Positions 1 to 9,141 of a DNA stretch of 64,000 bases are shown piece after piece (position 1 is the first letter of the stretch; every line of letters starts with the position of its first letter). The DNA is taken from NCBI GenBank assembly GCA_028709385.1, contig JAQVXD010000006.1, forward strand, positions 30,083 to 94,082, given 5' to 3'. Below the pieces are notes generated by a model, which saw nothing but the letters and a program-made list of their open reading frames with translations, was not told where the DNA came from and ran no database searches. Both the position numbers and the translations under genes were made by a program. This stretch comes from Fermentimonas sp. (GTDB lineage: Bacteria > Bacteroidota > Bacteroidia > Bacteroidales > Dysgonomonadaceae).

Positions 1-451
1 GTCGAATATGCTAAAGGAATTAGCTGCTGACGAGTCTTCTTACCGTTCACTTACGAGGTCATGGTTTCTGCATTCTCCACTCGTTACGCTGCTTAAGAAA
101 GTAGCTGCAGCAGGTTTTAAAGCTGTAATTACAACAGATCATGGCTCAATACGGGTTAAAAATGGTTTGAAAGTAATAGGAGACAGGGAGACAAACACCA
201 ATTTAAGATATAAACTTGGCAAAAATCTGGCGTATGACCCAAAGAGAGTATTTGATATAATTCATCCGGGTAATTATGGCTTACCAGAACCAAATATCAG
301 TACGAGATATATCTTTGCACTCAACCGCGACTTTTTTGTCTATCCGAATAATTATAATCAAATAGAGACCCATTTTGAGAATACTTTTCAACATGGTGGT
401 ATTTCAATGGAAGAGATGATGATACCAGTAATTTTATTAAAACCAAAATAG
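1..451 (+). CDS. porX: PorX-like response regulator/PglZ protein, C-terminal part
   Basis: The reading frame is open from the window edge, so the ATG at 8 is probably internal and the gene starts upstream. The 147 visible residues resemble the C-terminal PglZ (alkaline-phosphatase-like) part of PorX: TTDHGS metal-site motif, then GDRETNTNLRYK, and an ending rich in FENTFQHGG and EEMMIPVI. In the family, PorX is the response regulator of the PorXY system that controls type IX secretion genes; its receiver domain would lie off the window. The stop at 449-451 is followed after 6 nt by the GTG of tsaE, so the two are probably co-transcribed. Identification is by eye; another PglZ-domain protein is the main alternative. 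Confidence 0.8.
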   Translation, partial: SNMLKELAADESSYRSLTRSWFLHSPLVTLLKKVAAAGFKAVITTDHGSIRVKNGLKVIGDRETNTNLRYKLGKNLAYDPKRVFDIIHPGNYGLPEPNISTRYIFALNRDFFVYPNNYNQIETHFENTFQHGGISMEEMMIPVILLKPK

Positions 452-457
452 ACTATT

Positions 458-871
458 GTGGAAATTATAATAGAAAATATAAATGAAATAAGATCTGCAG
501 CCCGTGAGTTTCTGAAAATTATGGGTGATAGCAAAGTCTTTGCCTTTCATGGGAGTATGGGAGCAGGCAAAACGACATTCATCAAAGCATTATGTGAAGA
601 ACTCGGAGTGACAGAAACTGTCGGAAGTCCCACTTTCGCAATAATCAATGAGTATAAGGACGGAAAAGGAAATTCAATATATCATTTTGATTTCTATCGC
701 ATAAACAAGCTTGAAGAAGTTTATGATTTTGGTTATGAAGATTACTTCTATAGTGGGAATTTATGTCTGATAGAATGGCCTGAACTTGTTGAGTCGCTTT
801 TACCCGAAAACACAGTCAGAATATCAATAGAGGAGCTGGAGGACGGCAGCAGAATGATTAAAAGCATGTAG
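458..871 (+). CDS. tsaE: tRNA threonylcarbamoyladenosine biosynthesis ATPase TsaE
   Basis: TsaE is the P-loop ATPase that works with TsaB and TsaD to make the t6A37 modification of ANN-decoding tRNAs in the cytoplasm. The 137-residue protein has the family length. Its Walker A is GSMGAGKTT (residues 32-40), followed by the GSPTF block (56-60), HFDFYR (77-82) and LIEWPE (104-109), all family hallmarks. The start is GTG at 458-460, 6 nt after the upstream stop; no nearby ATG would preserve the N-terminal strand. Pairing with a PorX-type gene suggests translational coupling rather than shared function. TsaB and TsaD are not in the window. Confidence 0.93.
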   Translation: MEIIIENINEIRSAAREFLKIMGDSKVFAFHGSMGAGKTTFIKALCEELGVTETVGSPTFAIINEYKDGKGNSIYHFDFYRINKLEEVYDFGYEDYFYSGNLCLIEWPELVESLLPENTVRISIEELEDGSRMIKSM

Positions 872-979
872 TCAATCTCATGTCTTGTTTAAACGAAAAA
901 GAGAAAAATCACTCTTATTGTTCAAAACTACAATCTAAACAGATAATATATTGTATATTAGTATTACAAAAAATTAAGA

Positions 980-3049
980 ATGAAAAAACATCTTATAGCT
1001 TTCATAATAATATTTTCCTCATTTTCTACTATTGCGCAGGTAGATACTGATCGTGTCATGATTATTGGTAAGAATGCGCTTTACTTTGAAGATTATGTTT
1101 TGGCAATTCAATATTTTAATCAGGTGATTACTGCAAAACCATATCTGGCAGAACCCTATTATTTCAGAGCAGTCTCAAAGTTTATGCTTGACGACTTCAA
1201 AGGTGCAGAACTCGATGCAACTGCCTGCTTGCAGCGCAATCCGTATTATACAGCAGCGTATCAGCTTAGGGGTGCAGCAAGGCAGAATCAGGAAAACTAT
1301 GAAGAGGCGGCAGCTGATTATCAGCGAAGTCTGGAGTTTTTTCCGGAAGACAGGATAACACTTGTCAATATGGGTATTGTAAATATTGAGATGGAGCAGT
1401 ATGATATCGCTGAAAAGTTTTTTGATGTTCTGTTGCGCCGTTTCCCCGATTATACCCCTGGATATCTTGCTCGCTCACAAATGTATCTAGAGATGAATGA
1501 TACGACAGGTGCATTGACTGATCTTAATAAAGCGATTGAAATTGATCCTTATACATCTCAATCATTCTCTTCACGGGGTCTGCTGTATTTCCACAAAGAA
1601 GAGTATAATATGGCACTTGCGGATTTAGATGAGGCGATCAGACTAGATCCCTACTTTGAAGGGAATTATATCAACAGAGGTTTGGTGAAATACTATCTGA
1701 ACGATCTGAGAGGTGCAATGGCTGATTACGACAGAGTTATTGAGCTGGACGAAAATAATCTTATTGCCCGATTCAACCGTGGCTTACTGAGAGCACAGGT
1801 AGCTGATAATAACAGGGCTATCAGAGACTTCGACAAGGTGATTGAGTTGCAGCCTGATAATACTATTGCATATCTTAACAGAGCTATTCTTAATAATGAG
1901 ATAGGTAATCTGGAAGGTTCACTAAATGATATTGATGTAGTGCTGGAAACTCACCCGGAGTTTTTCACCGGTTATTATATGCGTTCTCAGATAAAACGTG
2001 AGCTAAATGATCTTAGAGGCGCAGAGAGAGATTTCAACTTTGCGAGAAATCTGGAGGCTAATGCACATAGGGCTTCATTAAGCAAACCCGATTTGGCTGT
2101 TGCTTCAGATGCAAAAGATACTTCAGAAAAGAAAGAGACACGTGAACAAACAGATCTGGATATAGAGAAATTTAATTTACTGGTAACCTCAGGTGAGGAG
2201 AAGTCGCAGTCAACACAATATCAGCGACAAAGCAGAGGGAGGGTTCAAAACCTGAATGTGCCAGTTGAGCTGGAGCCTAAATTCGTGATTACTTACTATG
2301 AGAGAGGTTATGATGTTCGCCGACCTGTTTATTACTCCGAAACTATTGAAAGATCAAACAACAGGCTCAATCTTGACTGGATTCTTAAGGTTACTAATAA
2401 TGAAGCTCCTTTAAATGAGATGCAGATCCAGACTCATTTTCGATCTATACAGGATTATTCGGTAAAAATTGAAAACGAACCTGAAAATTACGCTCATTAC
2501 TTTGGGAGAGGTATGGATTATGTCCAGATTCAGGATTATGAAAACGCAATTAAAGATATAAGTAAGGCGATTGAGTTGAATCCCGACTTGCTTGTAGGAT
2601 ATTTTGCACGTGCTATATTGCTAACTCAGCAGCTTGAGTATGATTATCAATTGTCAGATAAGTCTGCTTTTTCTGATATTGCAAGCAATAATCAGTTAAG
2701 GATTCTGAATGATGTTTCGGGAAAGCCAAGGCTGCCCGAAATCTCAGTAAAGTCGGTGAAATATGACGAAATCCTTAGGGAATATGAGGAGATTATCCGA
2801 ATAGATCCTAATTTTATTTATGCATATTATAATCGTGCAGAGATATTTACAATTGAAAAAGATTTTCGTGCAGCAATTGCAGATTATACTAAAGCAATTG
2901 AAATTGAGCCACAGTTCGCTGAAGCCTTTTTTAACCGGGGTATTTCAAGACTGGCAATCGGAGAAACAACTGAAGGACTTGATGATCTTCGAAAAGCCGG
3001 TGAATTAGGTATCGTGCAATCATATAGCATAATAAAGCGTATGCAATAG
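980..3049 (+). CDS. Large secreted TPR-repeat protein
   Basis: This 689-residue protein starts with a signal peptide (MKKHLIAFIIIFSSFSTIAQ), giving a periplasmic or surface location. About ten tetratricopeptide repeats run from residues 25 to 355, recognisable by repeated A..Y..RG..K, D...A..D...AI.LDP and N.R..... patterns. A charged, low-complexity linker (about 360-490) holds no repeat, and three or four more TPRs close the protein, ending in FNRGISRLAIGE...GLDDLRKA. TPR arrays are protein-binding scaffolds; no catalytic motif is visible. It lies between tsaE and thrS with its own 108-nt upstream spacer. Similar TPR proteins are common in Bacteroidales, but the partner is unknown. A role in the cell envelope is inference from the signal peptide. 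Confidence 0.85.
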   Translation: MKKHLIAFIIIFSSFSTIAQVDTDRVMIIGKNALYFEDYVLAIQYFNQVITAKPYLAEPYYFRAVSKFMLDDFKGAELDATACLQRNPYYTAAYQLRGAARQNQENYEEAAADYQRSLEFFPEDRITLVNMGIVNIEMEQYDIAEKFFDVLLRRFPDYTPGYLARSQMYLEMNDTTGALTDLNKAIEIDPYTSQSFSSRGLLYFHKEEYNMALADLDEAIRLDPYFEGNYINRGLVKYYLNDLRGAMADYDRVIELDENNLIARFNRGLLRAQVADNNRAIRDFDKVIELQPDNTIAYLNRAILNNEIGNLEGSLNDIDVVLETHPEFFTGYYMRSQIKRELNDLRGAERDFNFARNLEANAHRASLSKPDLAVASDAKDTSEKKETREQTDLDIEKFNLLVTSGEEKSQSTQYQRQSRGRVQNLNVPVELEPKFVITYYERGYDVRRPVYYSETIERSNNRLNLDWILKVTNNEAPLNEMQIQTHFRSIQDYSVKIENEPENYAHYFGRGMDYVQIQDYENAIKDISKAIELNPDLLVGYFARAILLTQQLEYDYQLSDKSAFSDIASNNQLRILNDVSGKPRLPEISVKSVKYDEILREYEEIIRIDPNFIYAYYNRAEIFTIEKDFRAAIADYTKAIEIEPQFAEAFFNRGISRLAIGETTEGLDDLRKAGELGIVQSYSIIKRMQ

Positions 3050-3070
3050 AATTATTTTCCACAAAATAAC

Positions 3071-3078
3071 TACATTTG
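3071..3078 (+). promoter_or_regulatory. Probable -7 element of the thrS promoter
   Basis: TACATTTG matches the Bacteroidota -7 consensus TAnnTTTG and lies 30 nt before the thrS ATG in the short spacer after the TPR gene. I see no clear TTTG at the -33 position, so this is a half-match only. Confidence 0.5.
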
Positions 3079-3107
3079 CATATTAAAAAGATTAAGAATT
3101 AAATAGA

Positions 3108-5063
3108 ATGATAAAAATTACATTTCCTGATGCTTCGGTAAGGGAATATGAAAAAGGTGTTACAGGATTAGAAATTGCTCAGGACATTAGTCGACGCCTG
3201 GCTCAGGATGCACTTGCAATAAGTGTTAACGGTGAAACATGGGATTTAACACGTCCTATTGAAAGCGACTCTGAAGTAAATATTCTCAAATGGGAAGACG
3301 AAGAGGGCAGGCATGCCTATTGGCACTCTTCGGCTCACCTTATGGCTGAAGCCTTGCAGGAGTTATACCCCGGAATAAAATTTGGTATAGGGCCTGCTAT
3401 TGAAAATGGTTTTTACTATGATGTGGATCCGGGTGAAGGTGTCTCAATTAAGGAATCCGATTTTCCTGTCATAGAAAAAAAGATGATGGAACTTATAGCT
3501 GCTAAAGAGGATATAATAAGAAAAAGTATTACAAAAACTGAAGCAGTTAAAATGTTCTCTGAACGTAATGAGAATTATAAAGTTGAGTTGATAAATGAGC
3601 TGGAAGACGGTACAATAACTACATACACACAGGGTGATTTTACCGACCTTTGCAGAGGGCCGCATCTTCCCAATACTTCATATATCAAGGCTGTAAAAGT
3701 TTTGTCTGCAGCAGGTGCATATTGGCGTGGTGATGAAAAACGTCCGCAATTAACACGACTTTATGGCATCACTTTCCCGAAAAAGAAGTTACTTGATGAA
3801 TATCTCGAACTGCTTGAAGAGGCAAAAAAGCGAGATCACAGGAAGATTGGAAAAGAACTTCAATTGTTCACATTCTCTCAGACAGTTGGGTCGGGACTTC
3901 CACTATGGCTCCCAAAAGGAACACAGCTTAGATTGCGCCTTGAAGATTTCCTGAAAAAGATTCAGCGAGAGTTTGATTATCAGCAGGTGATTACGCCGCA
4001 TATCGGTCATAAGCAGCTTTATGTAACTTCTGGTCACTATGCAAAATATGGAGAGGATTCTTTTAAACCGATTAAAACACCGGAAGAGGGTGAAGAATTT
4101 TTACTTAAGCCGATGAATTGTCCTCATCACTGCGAAATATACAAAGCCTTCCCTCATTCGTATAAGGATTTACCACTGCGACTTGCTGAATTCGGCACAG
4201 TTTACCGTTATGAGAAAAGCGGAGAGCTGCACGGACTCACACGTGTAAGGGGTTTTACACAGGATGATGCTCATATATTTTGTACACCCGATCAGGTAAA
4301 AGATGAGTTTCTTAAGGTAGTTGATATTATTTTTATTATCTTTAATGTACTAAACTTCAAAGATTTTGAAGCACAGATATCGCTTCGCGATCCTAATGAC
4401 AGGGACAAATATATAGGAACTGACGAGAATTGGGAAAAAGCTGAGCGTGCAATTGTTGAAGCATGTGAAGAAAAGGGACTGAAGACAAAGATTGAGCTTG
4501 GTGAAGCTGCTTTCTACGGACCGAAGCTGGATTTTATGGTAAAGGATGCCCTCGGAAGGCGCTGGCAATTAGGCACAATTCAGGTAGACTATAATCTTCC
4601 TGAACGTTTCGAACTTGAATATACAGGAGCCGACAATCAGAAGCACCGTCCTGTAATGATTCACAGAGCTCCGTTTGGATCTATGGAAAGGTTCGTAGCA
4701 CTGCTTATAGAGCATACTGCGGGTAGATTTCCTCTTTGGCTTGCACCTACTCAGGCAGTAGTATTGCCGGTGAGTGAAAAATTCAACGACTATGCCTATG
4801 ATATAGTCAAAAAGCTTAAGAAGTATGACATCCGCGCGGAAGTAGATGATCGTAATGAGAAAGTAGGACGTAAAATCCGTGATAATGAACTCAAAAGAAT
4901 CCCTTATCTACTTATAGTGGGTGAGAAAGAATCAGAAAATGAGGAAGTTTCAGTAAGAAAACAGGGCGGTGAAGTTAAAGGTACAGTAAAATTAAGTACA
5001 TTTGCAGAAGATATACAAGCAGAAGTAGAAGAGATGATGAATGCCGGCAGACCCGTCGAGTAA
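3108..5063 (+). CDS. thrS: Threonyl-tRNA synthetase
   Basis: ThrRS charges tRNA-Thr and edits mischarged Ser-tRNA-Thr. The 651-residue protein has the full bacterial architecture: N-terminal TGS domain (about 1-62), the second additional (editing) domain with the HSSAH motif at 73-77, a class II catalytic core, and a C-terminal anticodon-binding domain. The catalytic core shows [10 protein letters not shown], with Cys338 the expected zinc ligand, and [12 protein letters not shown] as motif 3. ATG at 3108 gives the usual N-terminus (MIKITFPD). infC follows after 71 nt, the usual thrS-infC order in this phylum. I see no T-box or leader peptide upstream. Confidence 0.97.
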   Translation: MIKITFPDASVREYEKGVTGLEIAQDISRRLAQDALAISVNGETWDLTRPIESDSEVNILKWEDEEGRHAYWHSSAHLMAEALQELYPGIKFGIGPAIENGFYYDVDPGEGVSIKESDFPVIEKKMMELIAAKEDIIRKSITKTEAVKMFSERNENYKVELINELEDGTITTYTQGDFTDLCRGPHLPNTSYIKAVKVLSAAGAYWRGDEKRPQLTRLYGITFPKKKLLDEYLELLEEAKKRDHRKIGKELQLFTFSQTVGSGLPLWLPKGTQLRLRLEDFLKKIQREFDYQQVITPHIGHKQLYVTSGHYAKYGEDSFKPIKTPEEGEEFLLKPMNCPHHCEIYKAFPHSYKDLPLRLAEFGTVYRYEKSGELHGLTRVRGFTQDDAHIFCTPDQVKDEFLKVVDIIFIIFNVLNFKDFEAQISLRDPNDRDKYIGTDENWEKAERAIVEACEEKGLKTKIELGEAAFYGPKLDFMVKDALGRRWQLGTIQVDYNLPERFELEYTGADNQKHRPVMIHRAPFGSMERFVALLIEHTAGRFPLWLAPTQAVVLPVSEKFNDYAYDIVKKLKKYDIRAEVDDRNEKVGRKIRDNELKRIPYLLIVGEKESENEEVSVRKQGGEVKGTVKLSTFAEDIQAEVEEMMNAGRPVE

Positions 5064-5134
5064 AGTTTTATTTTACAACAGATTAATAAATTAATTAAAG
5101 AAAATTTTAGTAACAGAAAAATTAAAAGTACTGA

Positions 5135-5692
5135 ATGAGAAATAACTCAAAAGACCAACATCGTATTAATGAACGAATAAGAGTACCTGAAGTCAGGTTA
5201 GTAGGAGAAAATGTAACTGAAGGCGTTTATCCTACAAGAGAAGCAATGAATATAGCAGATGATCTGGGATTAGATCTGGTTGAAATTGCTCCAATGGCCA
5301 AACCTCCGGTATGCAGGATTACCGATTATCAGAAGTTTGTATATCAGCAAAAGAAGAAACTGAAAGAACAGAAAGCAAAAGCTGTTAAGGTAACAGTAAA
5401 AGAGATAAGATTTGGACCACAAACAGATGATCACGACTTTAACTTTAAATTAAAACATGCAAAAAACTTCCTGAGTGAAGGGTCAAAAGTAAAGGCTTTT
5501 GTGTTTTTCAGGGGACGTTCAATCCTTTTCAAAGAGCAGGGTGAAGTATTACTTCTTCGATTCGCCAATGAACTTGAAGATTATGCAAAAGTAGAGCATA
5601 TGCCAATTATGGAAGGTAAAAGAATGTCTATAATGTTAACTCCAAAAAAGGGAGCTTCAGGCGCTAAAAAAGAAAATACCGGGAAGGAGTAA
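5135..5692 (+). CDS. infC: Translation initiation factor IF-3
   Basis: IF-3 binds the 30S subunit, prevents premature 50S joining and checks start-codon pairing. The 185-residue protein has the N-domain signature [16 protein letters not shown], a lysine-rich linker ([15 protein letters not shown]) and the C-domain with [14 protein letters not shown] and [14 protein letters not shown]. The start is a plain ATG, unlike the rare AUU start used for IF-3 autoregulation in enterobacteria. The C-terminal tail is basic and probably disordered. The stop codon lies in the loop of the downstream terminator. rpmI and rplT, usually next, are separated from it here by an opposite-strand gene. Confidence 0.96.
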   Translation: MRNNSKDQHRINERIRVPEVRLVGENVTEGVYPTREAMNIADDLGLDLVEIAPMAKPPVCRITDYQKFVYQQKKKLKEQKAKAVKVTVKEIRFGPQTDDHDFNFKLKHAKNFLSEGSKVKAFVFFRGRSILFKEQGEVLLLRFANELEDYAKVEHMPIMEGKRMSIMLTPKKGASGAKKENTGKE

Positions 5693-5709
5693 CCTCCCCG
5701 GTTTTTTTT
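5678..5709 (+). terminator. Intrinsic terminator of thrS-infC
   Basis: Arms ACCGGGAAGG (5678-5687) and CCTCCCCGGT (5693-5702) pair with one A/C mismatch around the 5-nt loop AGTAA, followed by eight T residues (5702-5709). The infC stop TAA (5690-5692) sits in the loop, so the last codons double as the 5' arm. The T run ends two bases short of the stop of the convergent oxidoreductase gene. Confidence 0.88.
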
Positions 5710-6982
5710 ATTTTGAGGTAAATTGTTTTAAATTCAAACCATGATCTATCTCCTGTGCTGAATACATCAGCTCATCCCATGTTATTTTTTCCTGTCTTGA
5801 TGCAGCTTCTCTTCCGAGTATGGCTGTTAATGTAGAATTACTGCCTGATTCAAGCTGATTAATATATTTACCGCTCACAATGCTGTCAATAAAGGCCTTG
5901 CCTTTGTTAGGGTCTGCAGTGTCCAGTGATGATGAGCTTGCACCTCTGGCGATTGATTCAGGTGTCAGATCACCTGCTGATCTTGCAATACCTGAGTCCC
6001 AGCTGTTTTTACCGTTAATGAAAACTCCACCGCTGTAATGTGCTTCTGCGTATCCTTCTGTTCCAATAAATTTGGCACATACATCACCAAAATAATCTCC
6101 GAATTTAGATGACTGCACATTTACATTTATATCGTCAGGATATTTATATATTACCTGGTAGTTAGTCCATGCATTCCCAAAGTCCGGTCCACCTTTTCTT
6201 CCACCTAAACCTATTGCATATAAAGGATTTGTACCCAGAACCCAATTACATACATCTATCATATGTATAGCCTGATCCAGGTAACATCCTCCCGATATTT
6301 CATGAAAATGGTAGTGGTTCCGAATACGCATTTCGTCGTATGACATACCATCATGAGGTATTATTCTGGCGCCGGATGAGAAATAGTATAATTGAACAGA
6401 AACAATATCTCCAATGTCTCCTCTCTTAATTCTATTTGCCATTTCAACATAAGGGGTGGCATATCGTATTTGAAATCCATCAAAAGCAGAAATTCTGCCA
6501 TTTACATTTTTACCTGCGCGTATGGCTAGTTTACATCCTCCTGCGTCTATAGCAGTTGGCTTTTCACAATAAACATGTTTGCCTGCAGATACAGTAGCCT
6601 CAAGTATTCCTGGATGTGTATATGCAGGGGAAGCGATAATCACTGCGTCAATATTTTGATTGTCAAGAAGACGAAGGTATGAGTCATAACCAGTGTAGCA
6701 ATTTCTTCTGTCAACTGCTGTGTGTCCATTTTTACCGTTCAACTCATTTGCATATTTCAGCCACTCAGATAGTTTGTCTTCAAATATATCAGCCAAAGCA
6801 GTTATCTGAATGTTTGAATTAGCTGCCATACTTCCAAGAATTCCTCGAGCTCGCGATCCACAGCCCACAAGCCCTATTCTGACTGCAGTATTGTTGTTGG
6901 AGGCAAAAACGACGTTTGGTTTAAGAATGGTTAGTGTTGAAAGTGCAGATGCATTTCTGATAAAATTTCTTCTGTTCATCAT
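5708..6982 (-). CDS. Gfo/Idh/MocA-family oxidoreductase with Tat-like leader
   Basis: A 424-residue NAD(P)-dependent sugar or cyclitol dehydrogenase of the Gfo/Idh/MocA superfamily. The N-terminus NRRNFIRNASALSTLTIL is a twin-arginine-type signal, common in periplasmic members from Bacteroidota. The Rossmann fold follows with IGLVGCGSRARG, then the nucleotide-contacting CEKPTA motif and a C-terminal alpha/beta domain with HYHFHEISGGCYLDQAIHMID, carrying the likely catalytic His/Asp. Substrate is unknown; relatives include glycosidic-bond-acting oxidoreductases. The gene lies alone on the minus strand between infC and rpmI, where no gene is usually found, suggesting insertion. A -7 box for it is at 7038-7045. 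Confidence 0.87.
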   Translation of the reverse strand: MMNRRNFIRNASALSTLTILKPNVVFASNNNTAVRIGLVGCGSRARGILGSMAANSNIQITALADIFEDKLSEWLKYANELNGKNGHTAVDRRNCYTGYDSYLRLLDNQNIDAVIIASPAYTHPGILEATVSAGKHVYCEKPTAIDAGGCKLAIRAGKNVNGRISAFDGFQIRYATPYVEMANRIKRGDIGDIVSVQLYYFSSGARIIPHDGMSYDEMRIRNHYHFHEISGGCYLDQAIHMIDVCNWVLGTNPLYAIGLGGRKGGPDFGNAWTNYQVIYKYPDDINVNVQSSKFGDYFGDVCAKFIGTEGYAEAHYSGGVFINGKNSWDSGIARSAGDLTPESIARGASSSSLDTADPNKGKAFIDSIVSGKYINQLESGSNSTLTAILGREAASRQEKITWDELMYSAQEIDHGLNLKQFTSK

Positions 6983-7037
6983 AAGTATTCTTTAAAGAAT
7001 TAGATAATTAATTATGAAGTATTAATCTATTATGAAG

Positions 7038-7045
7038 CAAATGTA
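7038..7045 (-). promoter_or_regulatory. Probable -7 element of the oxidoreductase promoter
   Basis: Read on the minus strand this is TACATTTG, a full match to TAnnTTTG, 55 nt before the oxidoreductase ATG. A TTTG at -33 is not evident. Confidence 0.45.
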
Positions 7046-7140
7046 ACTGATTTTCATTGATTTCCCGTAGCTGATTATGTTTATTTTCTTGTTAGAATTT
7101 AAAGATGAATTGACTGTTAGGATAAAAAAGTTGCTTTTAC

Positions 7141-7171
7141 TTGTGTAGCGTAAATAAAATCATTACTTTTG
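7141..7171 (+). promoter_or_regulatory. Promoter of rpmI-rplT
   Basis: TTG at 7141-7143, a 20-nt spacer, and TACTTTTG at 7164-7171 match the Bacteroidota sigma-ABfr consensus. Transcription would start near 7178, leaving a leader of about 55 nt. Because infC ends in a strong terminator, this promoter is needed to express L35 and L20 separately. Confidence 0.75.
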
Positions 7172-7232
7172 CAAACTTTTTCGTACACAAAAAATCGAAA
7201 ATTAGTTATAAATTCAAATTCAAAACAGCAAA

Positions 7233-7430
7233 ATGCCAAAAATGAAGACTAACTCCGGTGCCAAAAAGAGGTTCGCCCTTACCGGAACAGGAAAAATCAA
7301 AAGGAAGCATGCTTATAAAAGTCATATTCTGACTAAAAAGAGCAAGAAGCGTAAGAGAAATCTTACTAAAACAGGCCTTGTTCACAAAGCTGACGTAAAT
7401 AGTATTAAAACACTGTTAGCTTTGAAATAA
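7233..7430 (+). CDS. rpmI: 50S ribosomal protein L35
   Basis: The 65-residue, strongly basic protein has the L35 N-terminus [14 protein letters not shown] and the central [20 protein letters not shown] block. L35 is a small structural protein of the large subunit. Length and sequence are typical and the ATG start is unambiguous. It pairs with rplT 103 nt downstream. That spacer holds a short hairpin (CGTCG-TTTC-CGACG, 7432-7445) that lacks a T run, so it is not a terminator. Confidence 0.96.
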   Translation: MPKMKTNSGAKKRFALTGTGKIKRKHAYKSHILTKKSKKRKRNLTKTGLVHKADVNSIKTLLALK

Positions 7431-7533
7431 ACGTCGTTTCCGACGCTTCCCAAAAAGAGATTTATTAACAGGATGTATATGCTCAAAGAGTCCCGGTAAT
7501 TAGGGAACGCTATCATTCAAAACAAGTAACATT

Positions 7534-7878
7534 ATGCCAAGATCAGTAAATCATGTTGCTTCGCGCAACAGAAGGAAAAAAATCCTAAAATTAACAAGAG
7601 GCTATATAGGTGCCCGCAAGAATGTGTGGACAGTAGCCAAAAACACGTGGGAAAAAGGTCTTACTTACGCCTACCGTGACCGCAAAAACAAAAAACGCAG
7701 CTTCAGAGCACTATGGATACAGCGTATTAACGCTGCAGCCCGTGAAAACGGTATGTCTTATTCACGCCTGATGGGTGCGCTGCATAAAAATGAAATCGAT
7801 ATCAACCGTAAAGTTCTTGCTGATTTAGCAATGAACCACCCCGAAGCTTTTAAAGCAATCGTTGATAAGGTAAAATAA
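7534..7878 (+). CDS. rplT: 50S ribosomal protein L20
   Basis: L20 binds 23S rRNA early in 50S assembly and in several bacteria represses its own mRNA. The 114-residue protein shows [16 protein letters not shown], then [33 protein letters not shown] and a C-terminal globular domain ending in [13 protein letters not shown]. Length and motifs are typical. Whether the 103-nt rpmI-rplT spacer carries an L20 control element cannot be judged by eye. A likely terminator follows at 7906-7945. Confidence 0.97.
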   Translation: MPRSVNHVASRNRRKKILKLTRGYIGARKNVWTVAKNTWEKGLTYAYRDRKNKKRSFRALWIQRINAAARENGMSYSRLMGALHKNEIDINRKVLADLAMNHPEAFKAIVDKVK

Positions 7879-7905
7879 AATCAACTTATTGTTGATCAAG
7901 AATAG

Positions 7906-7945
7906 AAAGGAGGAATCATCAAATGGTTTTTCCTTTTTTGTTTTT
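7906..7945 (+). terminator. Probable terminator of rpmI-rplT
   Basis: AAAGGAGGAATCAT (7906-7919) pairs with ATGGTTTTTCCTTT (7923-7936) over 14 positions, three of them G-U wobbles, around the loop CAA. A T-rich tail (TTTGTTTTT) follows. It lies 27 nt after the rplT stop. Confidence 0.7.
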
Positions 7946-7972
7946 ATATGCAAAAATTGTAAATATCAATAT

Positions 7973-7980
7973 TATCTTTG
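7973..7980 (+). promoter_or_regulatory. Probable -7 element for the GH43 gene
   Basis: TATCTTTG matches TAnnTTTG, 27 nt before the GH43 ATG and just after the rplT terminator. No correctly spaced TTTG is seen upstream. Confidence 0.5.
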
Positions 7981-8007
7981 TACAAACATTGATAATACTA
8001 ACTCGCT

Positions 8008-9132
8008 ATGTTAACAATAAATTTATTCAGCAGATTAAGTAGTGCTCTTGTTTTTTCCTTTTTATTTATCGGATGTAATTCCTCTTCAGAAAAGAAATCA
8101 TCGGAAGCAGTTGTTTATAAGAACCCGTTACCGGTAGAGTTTGGGGATCCATTTATTTTATCAGCATCTGATGGTAAGTATTATATGTATGGTACAGGTG
8201 GAACTGAAAGTGGTTTTGTAGCATATAGTTCGGACAATTTGGCCGACTGGTCTCCGGAAGGTGAGGTATATAATGGGAATCAAGCTGACTCCTGGACTCT
8301 GAAAAACTATTGGGCGCCTGAAGTTTATGAGATAGATAATAAGTATTACATGTTTTTCAGTGCAGACTGGAAAGTTAATCCTACTAACGAGCTTGAGAAC
8401 TTTCGTATAGGGGTTGCCGTGTCAGAAAGTCCAACCGGTCCTTTCATGGAGGTATCAGACAAACCTTTATTAGATCCCGGCTATCCAATTATTGATGCAA
8501 ATATTCTTCAGCATGGGGGTAAAACATATCTCTATTATTCACGATGCTGCTATAAACATCCTGTGGAAAGTGAAGTGGCAGACTGGGCACGCACAGTTGG
8601 GCTATTCAATGAAATAGAAGAGAGTTGGGTTTATGGAGTTGAGATTTCTAATGATTTCACTACCGTTATCGGAGAGCCGGTCTTGCTGTTACAGCCTCCA
8701 TTCGAAATGAGCAATCCTCAAACAGAGTGGGAGAGCCGATCCGTAACCAATGGAGAGGTAAACCGAAGATGGACTGAAGGTTCTTTTGCTTTTGAACATG
8801 GCGGAAAAATTTATATGATGTACTCAGCCAATTACTTTGGAGGAGAGTACTATGCTGTTGGTTATGCAGTATCTGACAATCCTTTAGGTCCCTTTGTTAA
8901 AGCTGCAGAAAATCCTGTTCTTGAGAAAAACACTGCAACAGGCGGCGAGGTTACAGGCACAGGTCATAATATGGTCTTCTGGTCAAAAGACAATAATAAA
9001 ATGTATTGCGTGTATCATGGACGTACCGAAAAAACAGGTGGCGAAAGGGTAGTATTTATAGATGAAATGAGGATAGATGACCAGGGGCGCTTAATTGTTG
9101 ACGGACCCTCAACTCACGAAAAAGAATTTTAA
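8008..9132 (+). CDS. Glycoside hydrolase family 43 lipoprotein
   Basis: A 374-residue predicted lipoprotein: hydrophobic leader with lipobox LFIG-C (Cys23), then a five-bladed beta-propeller of the GH43 type. Family members cleave arabinose- or xylose-containing glycans by inversion. Candidate catalytic residues are visible: Asp47 in FGDPFI (general base), Asp163 in IIDANI (pKa modulator) and Glu257 in WTEGSF (general acid). WAPEVYEIDNKYYMFFSA and PTGPF are family signatures. No SusC/SusD pair, sensor or other glycan gene is adjacent, so it is not part of an obvious polysaccharide utilisation locus. Substrate cannot be told by eye; arabinan or arabinoxylan fragments are possible. The PNPOx-like gene follows after 9 nt. 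Confidence 0.88.
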   Translation: MLTINLFSRLSSALVFSFLFIGCNSSSEKKSSEAVVYKNPLPVEFGDPFILSASDGKYYMYGTGGTESGFVAYSSDNLADWSPEGEVYNGNQADSWTLKNYWAPEVYEIDNKYYMFFSADWKVNPTNELENFRIGVAVSESPTGPFMEVSDKPLLDPGYPIIDANILQHGGKTYLYYSRCCYKHPVESEVADWARTVGLFNEIEESWVYGVEISNDFTTVIGEPVLLLQPPFEMSNPQTEWESRSVTNGEVNRRWTEGSFAFEHGGKIYMMYSANYFGGEYYAVGYAVSDNPLGPFVKAAENPVLEKNTATGGEVTGTGHNMVFWSKDNNKMYCVYHGRTEKTGGERVVFIDEMRIDDQGRLIVDGPSTHEKEF

Positions 9133-9141
9133 TTTAACGAA

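Noticed and set aside
3050-3107. T-box or leader peptide controlling thrS
   Set aside because: The spacer is 58 nt and holds only a -7 box; there is no room for a T-box and no Thr-rich leader ORF.
7432-7445. CGTCG-TTTC-CGACG hairpin between rpmI and rplT
   Set aside because: Only five pairs and no T run; too weak to call a terminator or L20 control site.
8008-9132. Polysaccharide utilisation locus around the GH43 gene
   Set aside because: No SusC/SusD homologue, sensor or other glycoside hydrolase lies next to it.
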